A stretch of DNA of 64,000 nucleotides from Clostridiales bacterium (GCA_019416455.1 DXXG01000007.1:62001-126000); one strand, 5' to 3'; positions 24,126 through 33,703 are shown, counted from the first letter of the stretch. Numbers and translations: made by a program. Notes: generated from the sequence alone by a model not told the origin.

Positions 24126-25214
24126 ATGGAACACACTCATCTTGTCACCCCGGAGGTTCTCTCCGCTTTTGGCCTTGCTCCCACCTGTCCTGTCACCCCT
24201 TTGAAAGGCGGCCATATCAATGACACATTCCTGGTGGAGGACCAGGGGAAATTCACCCTTCAGCGGATCAACCGCTATGTGTTCCCCTCCCCGGAGAACA
24301 TTATGGAAAACATCACTGGCGTCACGGAGTTCCTTCGGGAGAAGATCCTGGACCGTGGCGGTGATCCCGACCGGGAGACTCTAAACATTCGCCGTACCGT
24401 GGACGGTTCTGTCCTGTACAAAGACAAGGACGGGGAGCCCTGGCGGTGCATGACCTATGTAGACGGTGCTTCCTCCCGGGAGACCGTGGAAAATGCCGCC
24501 ATGCTTCGGGAAGCCGGACGGGCTTTCGGGGAATTCCAGAAGCTGCTCAGCAGTTATCCTGCCCAAACCCTTCACGAGACTATCGTGAACTTTCACAACA
24601 CCCCTGAACGCTACCGTCAGCTGATGGAAGCCGCCCAGAAGGATCAGGCGGGACGTCTGGCTCAGGTAGGACCGGAAATGGCTTTCGCCTCCCAGCGGGA
24701 AAAGGCCTGCGCGCTTCTCATGGATTTACTTCGTGAGGGGAAGCTTCCTCTGCGGGTGACTCACAACGACACCAAAATGAGCAACGTGCTCATCGACGAT
24801 GCCACCGGGAAGGCTCTGTGCGTCATCGATCTGGACACGGTAATGCCCGGTCTGACCGCCTTCGACTTTGGGGACTCCATCCGGGCAGGCGCCACCACTG
24901 CCGCTGAGGATGAAGCAGATCTTTCCAAGGTACACTTTGATTTGGGACTGTTTGAGGCCTACGCGGAGGGATTCCTTTCCGCGGCAGGAGACGCTCTGAC
25001 ACCTCTGGAATTGGAGACTTTGCCTGACGGCGCTATCCTGATGACCTTCGAAGTGGGCATCCGTTTCTTGGCAGATTACCTAAACGGAGACGTGTACTTC
25101 CGCACCGCCTACCCGGAGCACAATCTGGTTCGGGCCAGGAACCAGTTCCGTCTAGTGGAGGAGATGGAACAGCAGCGCGCCGGCATGGATGAAATCATCC
25201 GGAAATATCTGTGA
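24126..25214 (+). CDS. nahK: N-acetylhexosamine 1-kinase (aminoglycoside-phosphotransferase fold)
   Basis: A 362-residue kinase strongly resembling bifidobacterial NahK along its whole length: GGHINDTFLV, PLRVTHNDTKMSNVLID (catalytic Asp), VIDLDTVMPG and DFGDSIRAGA (metal Asp), and FRTAYPEHNLVRARNQ near the end. NahK makes GlcNAc-1-P or GalNAc-1-P from ATP as part of lacto-N-biose/galacto-N-biose use. No GH112 phosphorylase is nearby, so the source of HexNAc is unclear. AAAGGA lies 13 bases before ATG 24126, which is rather long. It has its own terminator. Confidence 0.88.
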   Translation: MEHTHLVTPEVLSAFGLAPTCPVTPLKGGHINDTFLVEDQGKFTLQRINRYVFPSPENIMENITGVTEFLREKILDRGGDPDRETLNIRRTVDGSVLYKDKDGEPWRCMTYVDGASSRETVENAAMLREAGRAFGEFQKLLSSYPAQTLHETIVNFHNTPERYRQLMEAAQKDQAGRLAQVGPEMAFASQREKACALLMDLLREGKLPLRVTHNDTKMSNVLIDDATGKALCVIDLDTVMPGLTAFDFGDSIRAGATTAAEDEADLSKVHFDLGLFEAYAEGFLSAAGDALTPLELETLPDGAILMTFEVGIRFLADYLNGDVYFRTAYPEHNLVRARNQFRLVEEMEQQRAGMDEIIRKYL

Positions 25215-25228
25215 TTTGTGGATCTTTG

Positions 25229-25256
25229 GGCCCTTCCTTCTGGATGGGCCTTTTTT
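25229..25256 (+). terminator. Intrinsic terminator
   Basis: GGCCC-TTCC and GGA-TGGGCC arms followed by TTTTTT, directly after the kinase gene. Confidence 0.8.
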
Positions 25257-25277
25257 ATTGAGGTGAAATTTTGCCTC

Positions 25278-25306
25278 TTGTATTTTTGGCTGTCCAGTGG
25301 TATGGT
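25278..25306 (+). promoter_or_regulatory. Promoter of the Gfo/Idh/MocA gene
   Basis: TTGTAT (25278–25283) and TATGGT (25301–25306) with a 17-base spacer. A small GGGG/CCCC hairpin follows in the leader. Confidence 0.5.
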
Positions 25307-25363
25307 TTAGGGGAACCAGCCCCTTGGGCTTTATTTTACTGAAAAATCAGGAGGAGTTTTTCC

Positions 25364-26353
25364 ATGAAGATCGCAGTTGTAGGCGCGTGGCATGTGCATA
25401 CCCACGATTACGCCACCTCCATCCAGAAGAATCCCAAATCTGAGCTTTGCTGCCTGTGGGACGACAACGAACAGCGAGGCAGATCCATGGCTGAGACCCT
25501 GGGAGTTCCCTTCCAGCCGGATTTGAACGCCATTTGGGCTGACAGCACCATCGACGGCGTGCAGATTACCACCGCCACCAACCAGCACAAAGAAGTACTT
25601 CTGGCCGCTGCTAAGGCCGGTAAACATATCTTCACCGAGAAGGTACTGGCCCTGACCAACGAGGACGCCCAGGAGATCGCTGAGGCGGTAAAGAAAAGCG
25701 GCGTCAAGTTCACCATTTCCTATCCTCACAAGACTCAGTCTCCCATTAAGGCTGCCAAGGCTTTGGTGGACAGCGGCAAGCTGGGACAGATCACTTACGC
25801 CCGGGTGCACAACTACCACAACGGCAGCGTAGCTCCCCAGGCGGACGGTTCCCTGGGCTGGCTGCCTCCCCATTTCTATGATGCTGAGCAGACCGGCGGC
25901 GGCGCCATGATGGATCTGGGCGCTCATCCCATGTACACCCTGCACTGGTTCCTGGGCGAGCCCAAGTCTATCGTCTCCCAGTTCACGGAAGTGACCCACC
26001 GGGGCGTGGAGGACAACGCTGTGTCCGTCATCGAATTCGAAGGCGGCGCCATCGGCGTGTCTGAGACCGGCTTCGTCACAGGCGGCAATGGCTACCTTCT
26101 GGAAATGAGCGGCACTCAGGGCGCTCTGCTGGTCCACAACGACAAGCTGGAATACAGCTGCCCTGAGACGGACGGCAAAGTGGTTGAGATGACCGACCTG
26201 CCCGCTCCCTCTCCCCTGCCCATCCATGCCTGGATCGACGCCTGCTGTGGGGAAGGTGAAGCCCCCAACGGCATCGACGACGCAGTGGCCCTGACCAAGT
26301 TCATGGTGGGTGCCTATGAGTCCTACACCACGGGCAAAAAGTACCTGTTCTAA
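25364..26353 (+). CDS. Gfo/Idh/MocA family oxidoreductase
   Basis: A 329-residue NAD(P)-dependent sugar or inositol dehydrogenase. The Rossmann half opens KIAVVGAWHVHTH and continues to HIFTEKV, where the usual EKP is EKV. The C-terminal half has the catalytic-type GGGAMMDLGAHPMYTLHW segment with its Asp/His pair. GGAGGAG precedes ATG 25364. Codon choice is strongly biased to C/G third positions, suggesting good expression. It stands alone between its own promoter and a bidirectional terminator; the substrate is unknown. Confidence 0.9.
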   Translation: MKIAVVGAWHVHTHDYATSIQKNPKSELCCLWDDNEQRGRSMAETLGVPFQPDLNAIWADSTIDGVQITTATNQHKEVLLAAAKAGKHIFTEKVLALTNEDAQEIAEAVKKSGVKFTISYPHKTQSPIKAAKALVDSGKLGQITYARVHNYHNGSVAPQADGSLGWLPPHFYDAEQTGGGAMMDLGAHPMYTLHWFLGEPKSIVSQFTEVTHRGVEDNAVSVIEFEGGAIGVSETGFVTGGNGYLLEMSGTQGALLVHNDKLEYSCPETDGKVVEMTDLPAPSPLPIHAWIDACCGEGEAPNGIDDAVALTKFMVGAYESYTTGKKYLF

Positions 26354-26369
26354 CAGAAAATCAGCGCGC

Positions 26370-26404
26370 AAAAAGGACCTCCCCATAAGGGAGGTCCTTT
26401 TCTT
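26370..26404. terminator. Bidirectional intrinsic terminator
   Basis: AAAAAGGACCTCCC and GGGAGGTCCTTTT arms with loop CATAA, between the convergent oxidoreductase gene and ileS. Confidence 0.9.
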
Positions 26405-26418
26405 ATGCATTCTGAAAC

Positions 26419-29400
26419 TTACTGAACTTTCTTTACGCCGAAGCTGGTCTGCTGGCCGTTCACATCCCACTGAGCGGTGTAGCCGTCCAGGGCGTCGTAA
26501 TGGCAAGCCTCACCCAGCACGTCGTGGAGGATAGATGCCTCGTTGTCACGGAGCACCTGGGCGATCTTCTCGCTGCCCTGGTGATAGACCTCAATGTGGT
26601 CGGTGACGTTGAAGCCAGCGTCCTTCCGCATGGACTGGAGCTTGCTGACGATCTCACGGACGAAGCCTTCCTCTACCAGCTGGTCATTGAGGGTGGTATC
26701 CAGCACCACGGTGAGGCCCCGGTCAGAAATGGAAGTGAAGCCTTCCTTCTGGGCGGTCTCGATGAGCAGCTCCTCGGCAGTGAGGGAGATCTCCCCATCG
26801 GAGAGGGTCACCTTCAGTTCGCCGGTGGCATCCAGTTCTTTCTTAGCGGCGGAGCCGTCCAATTCCTGGAGCACATTCCGCAGCTCGCCCAGCTTCTTGC
26901 CCAGCTTCTTACCCAGCAGCTTCAGCTGGGGCTTGAAAGTGTAGGCGGTGAACTGGGACATATCCTGAAGGAAGGTGAGCTCCTTCACGTTCAGTTCCTG
27001 CTTGATGATATCCTGATACAGCTCGCCCAGGCCCTGGTCCGCATCGGTGTACAGGTTCTGGAGGGGCTGACGATTCTTGATGTTGGCCAGGTTCCGGGCG
27101 GCACGGCCCAGGGTAACTACCCGCAGCACTTCGTCCATATCGGCTTCCAGCTGCTTGTCCACACGGGAAGCGTCGTACTCGGGATACAGGCACAGGTGGA
27201 CGCTCTCGGGTGCGGTCTCGTCCACGGAGCACACCAGGTTACGGTAGATCTCCTCGCTCATAAAGGGCACCATGGGAGCGGCTACTTTGGCGGTAGTCAC
27301 CAAAGCAGTGTACAGGGTCATGAAGGCAGCGGTCTTGTCGTCGCTCTCCTCCTGGGCCCAGAAACGCTCACGGCTGCGGCGCACATACCAGTTGCTCAGC
27401 TCGTCCACAAAGTCCTGGAGGATGCGAGCGGCTTCCGGCACTTTGTAGGCGGACAGGTTCTCATCCACGCCCTTGACAGCGGTGTTCAGACGGGACAGCA
27501 GCCACTTGTCCATAACCGTCAGTTTGCAGTCCTCCAGCTTATGCTGGGCGGCGTTGAAGTTGTCGATGTTGGCATAGAGCACAAAGAATGCGTAGGTGTT
27601 CCACAGAGTGGAGAAAAACTTTTTCTGGCCTTCGATGACAGCCTTCTCATGGAACCGGCTGGGCAGCCAGGGAGCGGAATTGGTGTAGAAGTACCAGCGC
27701 AGAGGATCGGCGCCGAACTTCTTCAAAGCCTCCATGGGGTCCACGGCGTTGCCCTTGGACTTGGACATCTTCTGGCCGTTCTCATCCTGGACCAAGCCCT
27801 GGACCAGCACGTTCTTAAAGGGAGACTTGTGGAACAGCAGGGTGGAGATAGCCAGCAGAGAATAGAACCATCCACGGGTCTGGTCCACGGCCTCGGAAAT
27901 GAAGCTGGCGGGGAACTGCTCCTCAAACAGCTCTTTGTTCTCAAAGGGATAGTGATGCTGAGCGAAGGGCATGGAGCCGGAGTCGAACCAGCAGTCGATC
28001 ACCTCGGGCACACGGTGCATCTGCTTACCGCAGTGGGGGCAGGTGATGGTCACCTGGTCCACATAGGGGCGGTGGAGCTCGATGTCATCGGGACAGTTGG
28101 GGGACATCTCTTTCAGCTCAGCGATGCTGCCGATGGCGTGGCGGTGTCCGCACTCGCACTCCCAGATGTTCAAGGGGGTGCCCCAATAGCGGTTACGGCT
28201 GACAGCCCAATCCTGAACGTTCTCCAGCCAATCCCCGAACCGGCCCTTGCCGATGCTCTCGGGCAGCCAGTTGACGGTGTTATTGTTGGCGATCAGCTCG
28301 TCCTTCACGTCGGTCATCTTGATGTACCAGGACTCCCGAGCATAGTAGATCAGAGGGGTGTCGCAGCGCCAGCAGAAGGGATAGCTGTGCTCGAACTTGG
28401 GAGCGGAGAACAGCAGGCCACGCTCATCCAGGTCTTTCAGGATCTCCTTGTCAGCGTCCTTGCAGAACACGCCGGCCCATTTGGTCTCGGCGGTCATCTG
28501 GCCTTTGCCGTCCACCAGCTGTACCAGGGGCAGACCGTATTTCCGGCCCACCTTGGCGTCGTCCTCACCGAAGGCGGGGGCGATATGCACCACGCCGGTA
28601 CCGTCGGTCAGAGTGACATAGTCGTCACAGACCACGTACCAGCACTTCTCCTTGGGGCTGACGAAATCGAACAGGGGCTCATACTCTTTGCCTTCCAGGT
28701 CGGCGCCCTTGTACTGTTCCAGAACAGTGTACTCACCCTCTCCCAGCACGGTGTCGCACAGGGCGGCGGCCAGGTAATAGGTCTCCCCTTTGCTTTCCAC
28801 CTTTACGTAGTCCTCGCCTGCGTTGACGCACAGGGCCACGTTGGAGGGCAGGGTCCAGGGGGTGGTGGTCCAGGCCAGGATGAAGGCGTCCTCGTCCTTG
28901 CACTTGAACTTGGCAACGGCGGAACGTTCCTTCACGTCCTTATAGCCCTGAGCCACTTCGTGAGAGGACAGAGGGGTCCCGCAACGGGGGCAGTAAGGGA
29001 CGATCTTGAAGCCCTTGTAGAGAAGGTTCCGGTCCCAGATCTGCTTTAAGGCCCACCACTCGGACTCGATAAAGCTATTGTCGTAGGTTACGTAGGGGTG
29101 ATCCATGTCGGCCCAGAAACCTACGTCCTTGGAGAAATCCTCCCACATGCCCTTGTATTTCCACACGCTCTCCTTGCACTTGTCGATGAAGGGAGCGATG
29201 CCGTATTCCTCGATCTGCTCTTTGCCATTGATGTGGAGCAGTTTTTCCACTTCCAGTTCCACCGGCAGACCATGGGTATCCCAACCGGCTTTCCGGGGGA
29301 CCATTTCCCCCTTCATGGTGTGGAACCGGGGGAACAAGTCCTTAAAGGACCGGGTCTGCAAATGACCGATATGGGGCTTGCCGTTGGCGGTGGGAGGACC

Positions 29401-29541
29401 GTCATAGAAGGTGTAGGAGGGCTGGCCTTCCCGCTCCTTCACGCTCTTCTCGAAGATGTGGTTCTCTTCCCAGAATTTTACCGTTTCCTGCTCCCGCTCC
29501 ACAAAATTCAAATTGGTGGAGACTTCTTTGTACATGCTCAT
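26419..29541 (-). CDS. ileS: Isoleucyl-tRNA synthetase, type 2
   Basis: A class I aminoacyl-tRNA synthetase of about 1040 residues that charges tRNA-Ile and edits valine. Catalytic motifs are GKPHIGH and KMSKSKGN; the editing domain carries TTTPWTLPSN and a CPRCGT zinc-type pair. Greater length, YTFYDGPPTANGKPHIGH wording and the lack of a C-terminal zinc finger place it with the eukaryote-like IleRS2 group. That group is known for low sensitivity to mupirocin. I start at ATG 29541 (MSMYKEV) after AAAGGA. Expression is under a T-box leader at 29579–29841. Confidence 0.95.
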   Translation of the reverse strand: MSMYKEVSTNLNFVEREQETVKFWEENHIFEKSVKEREGQPSYTFYDGPPTANGKPHIGHLQTRSFKDLFPRFHTMKGEMVPRKAGWDTHGLPVELEVEKLLHINGKEQIEEYGIAPFIDKCKESVWKYKGMWEDFSKDVGFWADMDHPYVTYDNSFIESEWWALKQIWDRNLLYKGFKIVPYCPRCGTPLSSHEVAQGYKDVKERSAVAKFKCKDEDAFILAWTTTPWTLPSNVALCVNAGEDYVKVESKGETYYLAAALCDTVLGEGEYTVLEQYKGADLEGKEYEPLFDFVSPKEKCWYVVCDDYVTLTDGTGVVHIAPAFGEDDAKVGRKYGLPLVQLVDGKGQMTAETKWAGVFCKDADKEILKDLDERGLLFSAPKFEHSYPFCWRCDTPLIYYARESWYIKMTDVKDELIANNNTVNWLPESIGKGRFGDWLENVQDWAVSRNRYWGTPLNIWECECGHRHAIGSIAELKEMSPNCPDDIELHRPYVDQVTITCPHCGKQMHRVPEVIDCWFDSGSMPFAQHHYPFENKELFEEQFPASFISEAVDQTRGWFYSLLAISTLLFHKSPFKNVLVQGLVQDENGQKMSKSKGNAVDPMEALKKFGADPLRWYFYTNSAPWLPSRFHEKAVIEGQKKFFSTLWNTYAFFVLYANIDNFNAAQHKLEDCKLTVMDKWLLSRLNTAVKGVDENLSAYKVPEAARILQDFVDELSNWYVRRSRERFWAQEESDDKTAAFMTLYTALVTTAKVAAPMVPFMSEEIYRNLVCSVDETAPESVHLCLYPEYDASRVDKQLEADMDEVLRVVTLGRAARNLANIKNRQPLQNLYTDADQGLGELYQDIIKQELNVKELTFLQDMSQFTAYTFKPQLKLLGKKLGKKLGELRNVLQELDGSAAKKELDATGELKVTLSDGEISLTAEELLIETAQKEGFTSISDRGLTVVLDTTLNDQLVEEGFVREIVSKLQSMRKDAGFNVTDHIEVYHQGSEKIAQVLRDNEASILHDVLGEACHYDALDGYTAQWDVNGQQTSFGVKKVQ

Positions 29542-29578
29542 TCCTGCCATCCTTTCTCTGCGTTGCGGAATCGGCACT

Positions 29579-29841
29579 AAAAAAAGCCCACGTCCCGGGT
29601 AAACGGGACGAAGGCTTGCTTCGCTATACCACCCATTCCGACATATCCAACAATACGCGCCCCGATAACGGCGGGGTACCGGCTCTGCTTACTAGACGTT
29701 CCCCATCAGGGAACGAGGTTGGGCTGGCGGCTCAGGAGGGATACAGGTCTCGTTTTCCGCGCCGGCTCACACCTGCCGCCGGCTCTCTGAAGCGTGGAAC
29801 GTCCCGTTTGTCTCCTTCATTGCCTTTTCAGTGATTTATCG
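29579..29841 (-). ncRNA. T-box riboswitch of ileS (probable Ile specifier)
   Basis: On the minus strand GGGTGGTATAGCG (T-box sequence, about 29622–29634) is followed by a GC-rich terminator GTCCCGTTTACCCGGGAC and TTTTTTT (29579–29616). Upstream lie about 200 bases of paired structure. An ATC triplet in TGTATCCC, inside the probable specifier loop, fits Ile. Uncharged tRNA-Ile would bind the T-box and prevent termination, raising ileS expression. Stem boundaries and specifier were judged by eye. Confidence 0.88.
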
Positions 29842-29847
29842 AAAAAC

Positions 29848-29876
29848 ATTCTAGCACAGCCACCCGGCAAAGTCAA
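29848..29876 (-). promoter_or_regulatory. Promoter of the T-box–ileS unit
   Basis: On the minus strand TTGACT (29871–29876) and TAGAAT (29848–29853) with a 17-base spacer, immediately before the T-box leader. Confidence 0.75.
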
Positions 29877-29926
29877 GGGAATCGGGGAGAACAAACGCCA
29901 TTCCTGCCGTGAATTACCTGCCGGTA

Positions 29927-32074
29927 TCACAGCGTTTCCAGCTTCACACGGAACGAAATGCTTCTGGGGGTCTTCATCCCGTCGAACTGGATGACGTGGG
30001 CGCCTTTCTCCAGGTCCGCTCCCAGCACGATGCCTTCCCCAAAAAGGAAATGCCGCACCCGCTGTCCCTGCGCCAGCGCGGACACGTCCTCCGGCGGCAG
30101 GGAAAGCTGGCTGTGACGGATATACTCCTGGGCTTCCCGGATCAGTCCCTCTTGGGGCGGCTGGACATAAGACAACAAGCTTTGATCCATGTCCAGGATA
30201 AACCGGGAAGGGTACCGGGGAGAACCATCAAAGTTCCGGCCGTCCGCCTGAGAGAGATACAGCCCTCGTTCTGCCCGGGTCACCGCCACAAAAGCCAGAC
30301 GGCGTTCCTCCTCCATAGCGGGAAGAGTGCGCACCTTCCGGGAGGAGAAGATCCCCTCATTCATGGCGCAGAGGAACACATAGGGGAACTCCAGGCCCTT
30401 AGCGGCATGGACAGTCATCATCTTTACCCGGTCACCGTGCTCCCCTGTATCGGCGTTGGTGAACAAGGCCACGTGGTTCAGATAGTGGGGCAAGGTGACC
30501 TCCTCCCCGCAAGTGGTCTCGTACTCGTACACCGACTGTTTCAGCTCCGCCAAATTGTCCAGCCGCTCCTGGCTGCCTTCCGTGCGGAGCATGGTCTCGT
30601 AGCCGCTCTCGTTGAGCAGAGCGGATAGCACCTCGGAGACAGGGCGGCCCTCATAGCTCTGGGAAAAGTCTCGGATCAAGCTGATGAACTGCCGGGCCTT
30701 AGTGCCCTGGAACAGGGGGCCGTCCACGTTTTCCTCCAACGCCTGAAACAGGGAACACCCAGCGGCTTCCGCGGCCTCCTGCAAAAAGGCCATGCGCCGT
30801 TTTCCCAGATTCCGCTTGGGAACGTTGGCAATCCGACGGAAGGATAGGTCGTCCTTAAAGGCGATCATCCGCAGGTAGCTCAAAGCGTCTTTGATCTCCA
30901 TCCTGTCAAAGAACTGGACCCCGCTGTAAATAGTATAAGGGATCTGCTTTTGCAGGAACACCTCCTCCACCGCTCGCGTCACGTAGTGGGCCCGGTAGAG
31001 CACCGCCATATCCCGGTAAGGCACTCCCTGGCTGTGGAGTTCTTCCATTTGAGAAACCATCCACAGGGCTTCCGCCTCCTGGTTCTCTGAAAAAAAGCAC
31101 ACAACCGGCCCGCCGGAAGGCAGTTTGGGAAGCAAGTCCTTTTTCATCCGGTGCTGATTCTTGGCGATAAGGGAATTGGCCGCCCCCAGGATCTCCGGGG
31201 TGGAACGGTAATTCTCCATCATCATGATGGTCCTCACGTTGGGAAAGGCCTTGTCAAAGTCCAGCAGGAACTTCACATCGGCGCCCCGCCAAGTGTAAAT
31301 GGTCTGGTCCGGATCTCCCACAATGAACAAGTTCTTGTGGTAACCGCAGAGCACTTCCATCAAGTCGTATTGCAGCTGGTCGATATCCTGGAACTCGTCG
31401 ATCATGATGTACTCCAGCCGCTGCTGCCATTTCAGGCGGATGTCCGGGTGCTCCTGGAATATGTAGAGGGAAAATTTGATCAGATCGTTGTAATCCAGGC
31501 CGAAGCATTTCTTCTCCTGGTACAGATACCCGTAGAAGATAATGTCGTCCGCCGCTGTGGCCTGGTCATACTTTTCTTTCAAGGTCTCCAGGGACATGGT
31601 GAGCATGTCCTTGTAATACTCCGGCTCCTTATTTAGCTTGCGGATCTCGATCATGTCACGGGCGTCGGAGAAAGTCCTGTCCCGCAAGGTGAGACCCCGC
31701 TCCTCATAGATGATCTGAAGCATGGCATCGATGTCCCCGTTATCCAGCACCAGGAAACTTTTGGGGTACTGGACCGCGTGGCTGTCTTCCTGAAGTATGG
31801 ACACGCAGAATCCGTGGAAAGTGTTGATATAGCCGGTGTCATTGTCCCCGGTGAGCTGGTGGATACGCTGGCGCATCTCATTAGCGGATTTATTGGTGAA
31901 GGTGACGCACAGAATATTCCCCGGCAGGATGCCCAGCTCATTGACCAGGAACGCGAATCTATGGGACAGAGCACGGGTCTTTCCCGAACCCGCGCCGGCG
32001 ATCACTCGCACGAACCCCTCCGTAGCGGTCACCGCTTCCCGCTGAGCGCTGTTGAGTCCTTCCAGAATCTCCAT
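29927..32074 (-). CDS. ATP-dependent DNA helicase of the UvrD/PcrA/Rep family
   Basis: A 715-residue superfamily 1A 3'-to-5' helicase for DNA repair and replication-fork clearance. It begins LNSAQREAVTATEG (Q motif), with Walker A IAGAGSGKT, Walker B MIDEFQDID, motif III GDPDQTIYTWRGAD, and motifs V/VI in TVHAAKGLEFPYVF and VAVTRAERGLYL. A C-terminal GQRVRHFLFGEGIV module resembles the Tudor-like tail that binds RNA polymerase in PcrA. Start ATG 32074 follows GGAGGGG. It is slightly shorter than typical PcrA. Confidence 0.93.
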   Translation of the reverse strand: MEILEGLNSAQREAVTATEGFVRVIAGAGSGKTRALSHRFAFLVNELGILPGNILCVTFTNKSANEMRQRIHQLTGDNDTGYINTFHGFCVSILQEDSHAVQYPKSFLVLDNGDIDAMLQIIYEERGLTLRDRTFSDARDMIEIRKLNKEPEYYKDMLTMSLETLKEKYDQATAADDIIFYGYLYQEKKCFGLDYNDLIKFSLYIFQEHPDIRLKWQQRLEYIMIDEFQDIDQLQYDLMEVLCGYHKNLFIVGDPDQTIYTWRGADVKFLLDFDKAFPNVRTIMMMENYRSTPEILGAANSLIAKNQHRMKKDLLPKLPSGGPVVCFFSENQEAEALWMVSQMEELHSQGVPYRDMAVLYRAHYVTRAVEEVFLQKQIPYTIYSGVQFFDRMEIKDALSYLRMIAFKDDLSFRRIANVPKRNLGKRRMAFLQEAAEAAGCSLFQALEENVDGPLFQGTKARQFISLIRDFSQSYEGRPVSEVLSALLNESGYETMLRTEGSQERLDNLAELKQSVYEYETTCGEEVTLPHYLNHVALFTNADTGEHGDRVKMMTVHAAKGLEFPYVFLCAMNEGIFSSRKVRTLPAMEEERRLAFVAVTRAERGLYLSQADGRNFDGSPRYPSRFILDMDQSLLSYVQPPQEGLIREAQEYIRHSQLSLPPEDVSALAQGQRVRHFLFGEGIVLGADLEKGAHVIQFDGMKTPRSISFRVKLETL

Positions 32075-32104
32075 GGCTGCCCCTCCAAACAGAACGTTTG
32101 TTTT

Positions 32105-32133
32105 ATTATACCAGTATATAGCGGGGGTTACAA
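32105..32133 (-). promoter_or_regulatory. Promoter of the helicase gene
   Basis: On the minus strand TTGTAA (32128–32133) and TATAAT (32105–32110) with a 17-base spacer, about 30 bases before the start codon. Confidence 0.7.
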
Positions 32134-32176
32134 GAGGAAGTTCCCATTCAGCAAGCAAAAACGTACTCTTCCCCGC

Positions 32177-32207
32177 AAAAAGAGGACCCCACTCTCGTGA
32201 GGTCCTC
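32177..32207 (-). terminator. Intrinsic terminator
   Basis: GAGGACC and GGTCCTC arms with an inner CAC/GTG pair and a minus-strand TTTTT tail, 28 bases past the stop of the SGNH hydrolase gene. Confidence 0.85.
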
Positions 32208-32234
32208 CAAACACATTTCAGGTTTTGATGGGAT

Positions 32235-33668
32235 TTACTCCGTAACTTCCACGACCACGTTCTCGCAGAAGCTCCTCAGGATGCTTGCCGCGTGAGAACG
32301 CTGAGCGCCGCCGGTGGGGTTAATGGTCCCGTCGCCGTTGCCGTTGATCAGGCCCTTACCGTTGGCCCAGGTCAAAGCGGTCTCGGCCCAGTCGCTGACC
32401 TTGCCCGCGTCGGTGAACTCACTCAAGTCAGTGTCGACGGTCAGGTCGTACTTCTTATATTTGGCGTAATTGTACATCATCTGAGCAAAGGTCTCGCGGT
32501 CGATAGCTATGGTGGGACGGAAGGTCTCGTCCTCGTACCCGGCAACCACACCGTTTTCCACGGCCCAGGTAATGGCCTTGGCGTACCACTCGTTGGTCAC
32601 ATCGGTGAACTTATCGGTCAGCTTCTCCACCTCAGGCTGACCCTCCAAATTGTAGAGGATCTGCACCACAGTGGCACGGTCCAGAACAGCACCAGGCTCA
32701 AACTTGTTTTCGCCAGTGCCTGCCATCAAATTATTGAAATAGGCATAGCGAACAGCGGCATAGTACCACTGGTCCTTAGCCACATCGTCAAAGGGCAGAG
32801 GATTGATGGTCTCATCCAGCACCTGGGCGATCAGACTGTGACCATAAGCATTGGGATGATAGTCCAGAGTGTAAGACTCCACAGATGTAAAGTAAGCGTT
32901 GCAGGGATTCTTCTCCGCCGCCTGGAACGCAGAGTAAACATCCACCACGGTGCAGGCCTTGGTAAGGTCGGGCATGCTGTTGATAACCGTGTTCAGAGCG
33001 GCCACGCCACTGTTGAATCCATTATTGAGAGCGATGGCATAGGCGCCAAACTCGGTGCCTTCCAACTCTTTGGCCAAGAATGCGTAAGGATTGTACTGGG
33101 TGGTAAGGATGATGGAGGCAGTGGAGTTCACAGCCTTGATGCTGACGATGGTCTCGATCATGGTATTGGAGAAGGTTTTCAGCGCTGCTTCAGCCTCGGC
33201 AGAGTCCGCAAATCCTCCCAGATAGACCAGGATGTTCCCCAGCAAAGTGATATCGCCCGCAGCCAGCTTCTGCTGGATCTGTTCAGCGGTCAGCTGAGCG
33301 TCAGGTTCTTTGCCCTCATTGTATTTCTTTGCGGCATAACTGTACAGAGCATTCATCAGATCATTGCCGCCCACCGTGATGGTGATAATGTCAGCGGAAG
33401 CAATGTCGGTGAGGTTGCCTTTGATGGTTTCCCCAAGGGATCCCACGGTGGCGCCGTCCTCAGCCAGATTCACCAAGGTATAACCGCAGGTGTCGGCCAG
33501 CAATTCGGGGAATGCTTGACCCTCTTCAACGCCGTATCCGGAGGGGATACTGTCACCCAAAGCCACATAGGTCTTGGGAGTCGTCGTCTCTTCCGCGCTG
33601 GCAGTCAGGGGGATCATGCACAGCACCATGCACAAGCACAGAAGCATTGCCAGGATTCTCTTTCTCAT
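32235..33668 (-). CDS. Secreted SGNH/GDSL hydrolase with C-terminal SLH domains
   Basis: A 477-residue surface protein. A signal peptide (RKR, hydrophobic core, TASA–E at about 25) is followed by an SGNH esterase fold: block I ALGDSIPSG with Ser near 40, block III TVGGNDLM, and block V DYHPNAYGH with the Asp/His pair. Residues about 290–477 carry three SLH-type repeats (FDDVAKDQWYYAAVRYAY, TDVTNEWYAKAITWA, TDAGKVSDWAETALTWA) that would tether it to the cell wall. It is likely a carbohydrate or lipid esterase. ATG 33668 follows AGAAGGAGG. A structured leader lies upstream. Confidence 0.92.
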   Translation of the reverse strand: MRKRILAMLLCLCMVLCMIPLTASAEETTTPKTYVALGDSIPSGYGVEEGQAFPELLADTCGYTLVNLAEDGATVGSLGETIKGNLTDIASADIITITVGGNDLMNALYSYAAKKYNEGKEPDAQLTAEQIQQKLAAGDITLLGNILVYLGGFADSAEAEAALKTFSNTMIETIVSIKAVNSTASIILTTQYNPYAFLAKELEGTEFGAYAIALNNGFNSGVAALNTVINSMPDLTKACTVVDVYSAFQAAEKNPCNAYFTSVESYTLDYHPNAYGHSLIAQVLDETINPLPFDDVAKDQWYYAAVRYAYFNNLMAGTGENKFEPGAVLDRATVVQILYNLEGQPEVEKLTDKFTDVTNEWYAKAITWAVENGVVAGYEDETFRPTIAIDRETFAQMMYNYAKYKKYDLTVDTDLSEFTDAGKVSDWAETALTWANGKGLINGNGDGTINPTGGAQRSHAASILRSFCENVVVEVTE

Positions 33669-33703
33669 TTTGTTTCTTTCCTCCTTCTTGAAATAAATAA
33701 TAG

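Noticed and set aside
26500..29049. 849-codon open frame on the plus strand opposite ileS
   Set aside because: It is the antisense shadow of a strongly biased, GC-rich gene. Its translation has no recognisable domain, and the opposite frame is an unmistakable synthetase.
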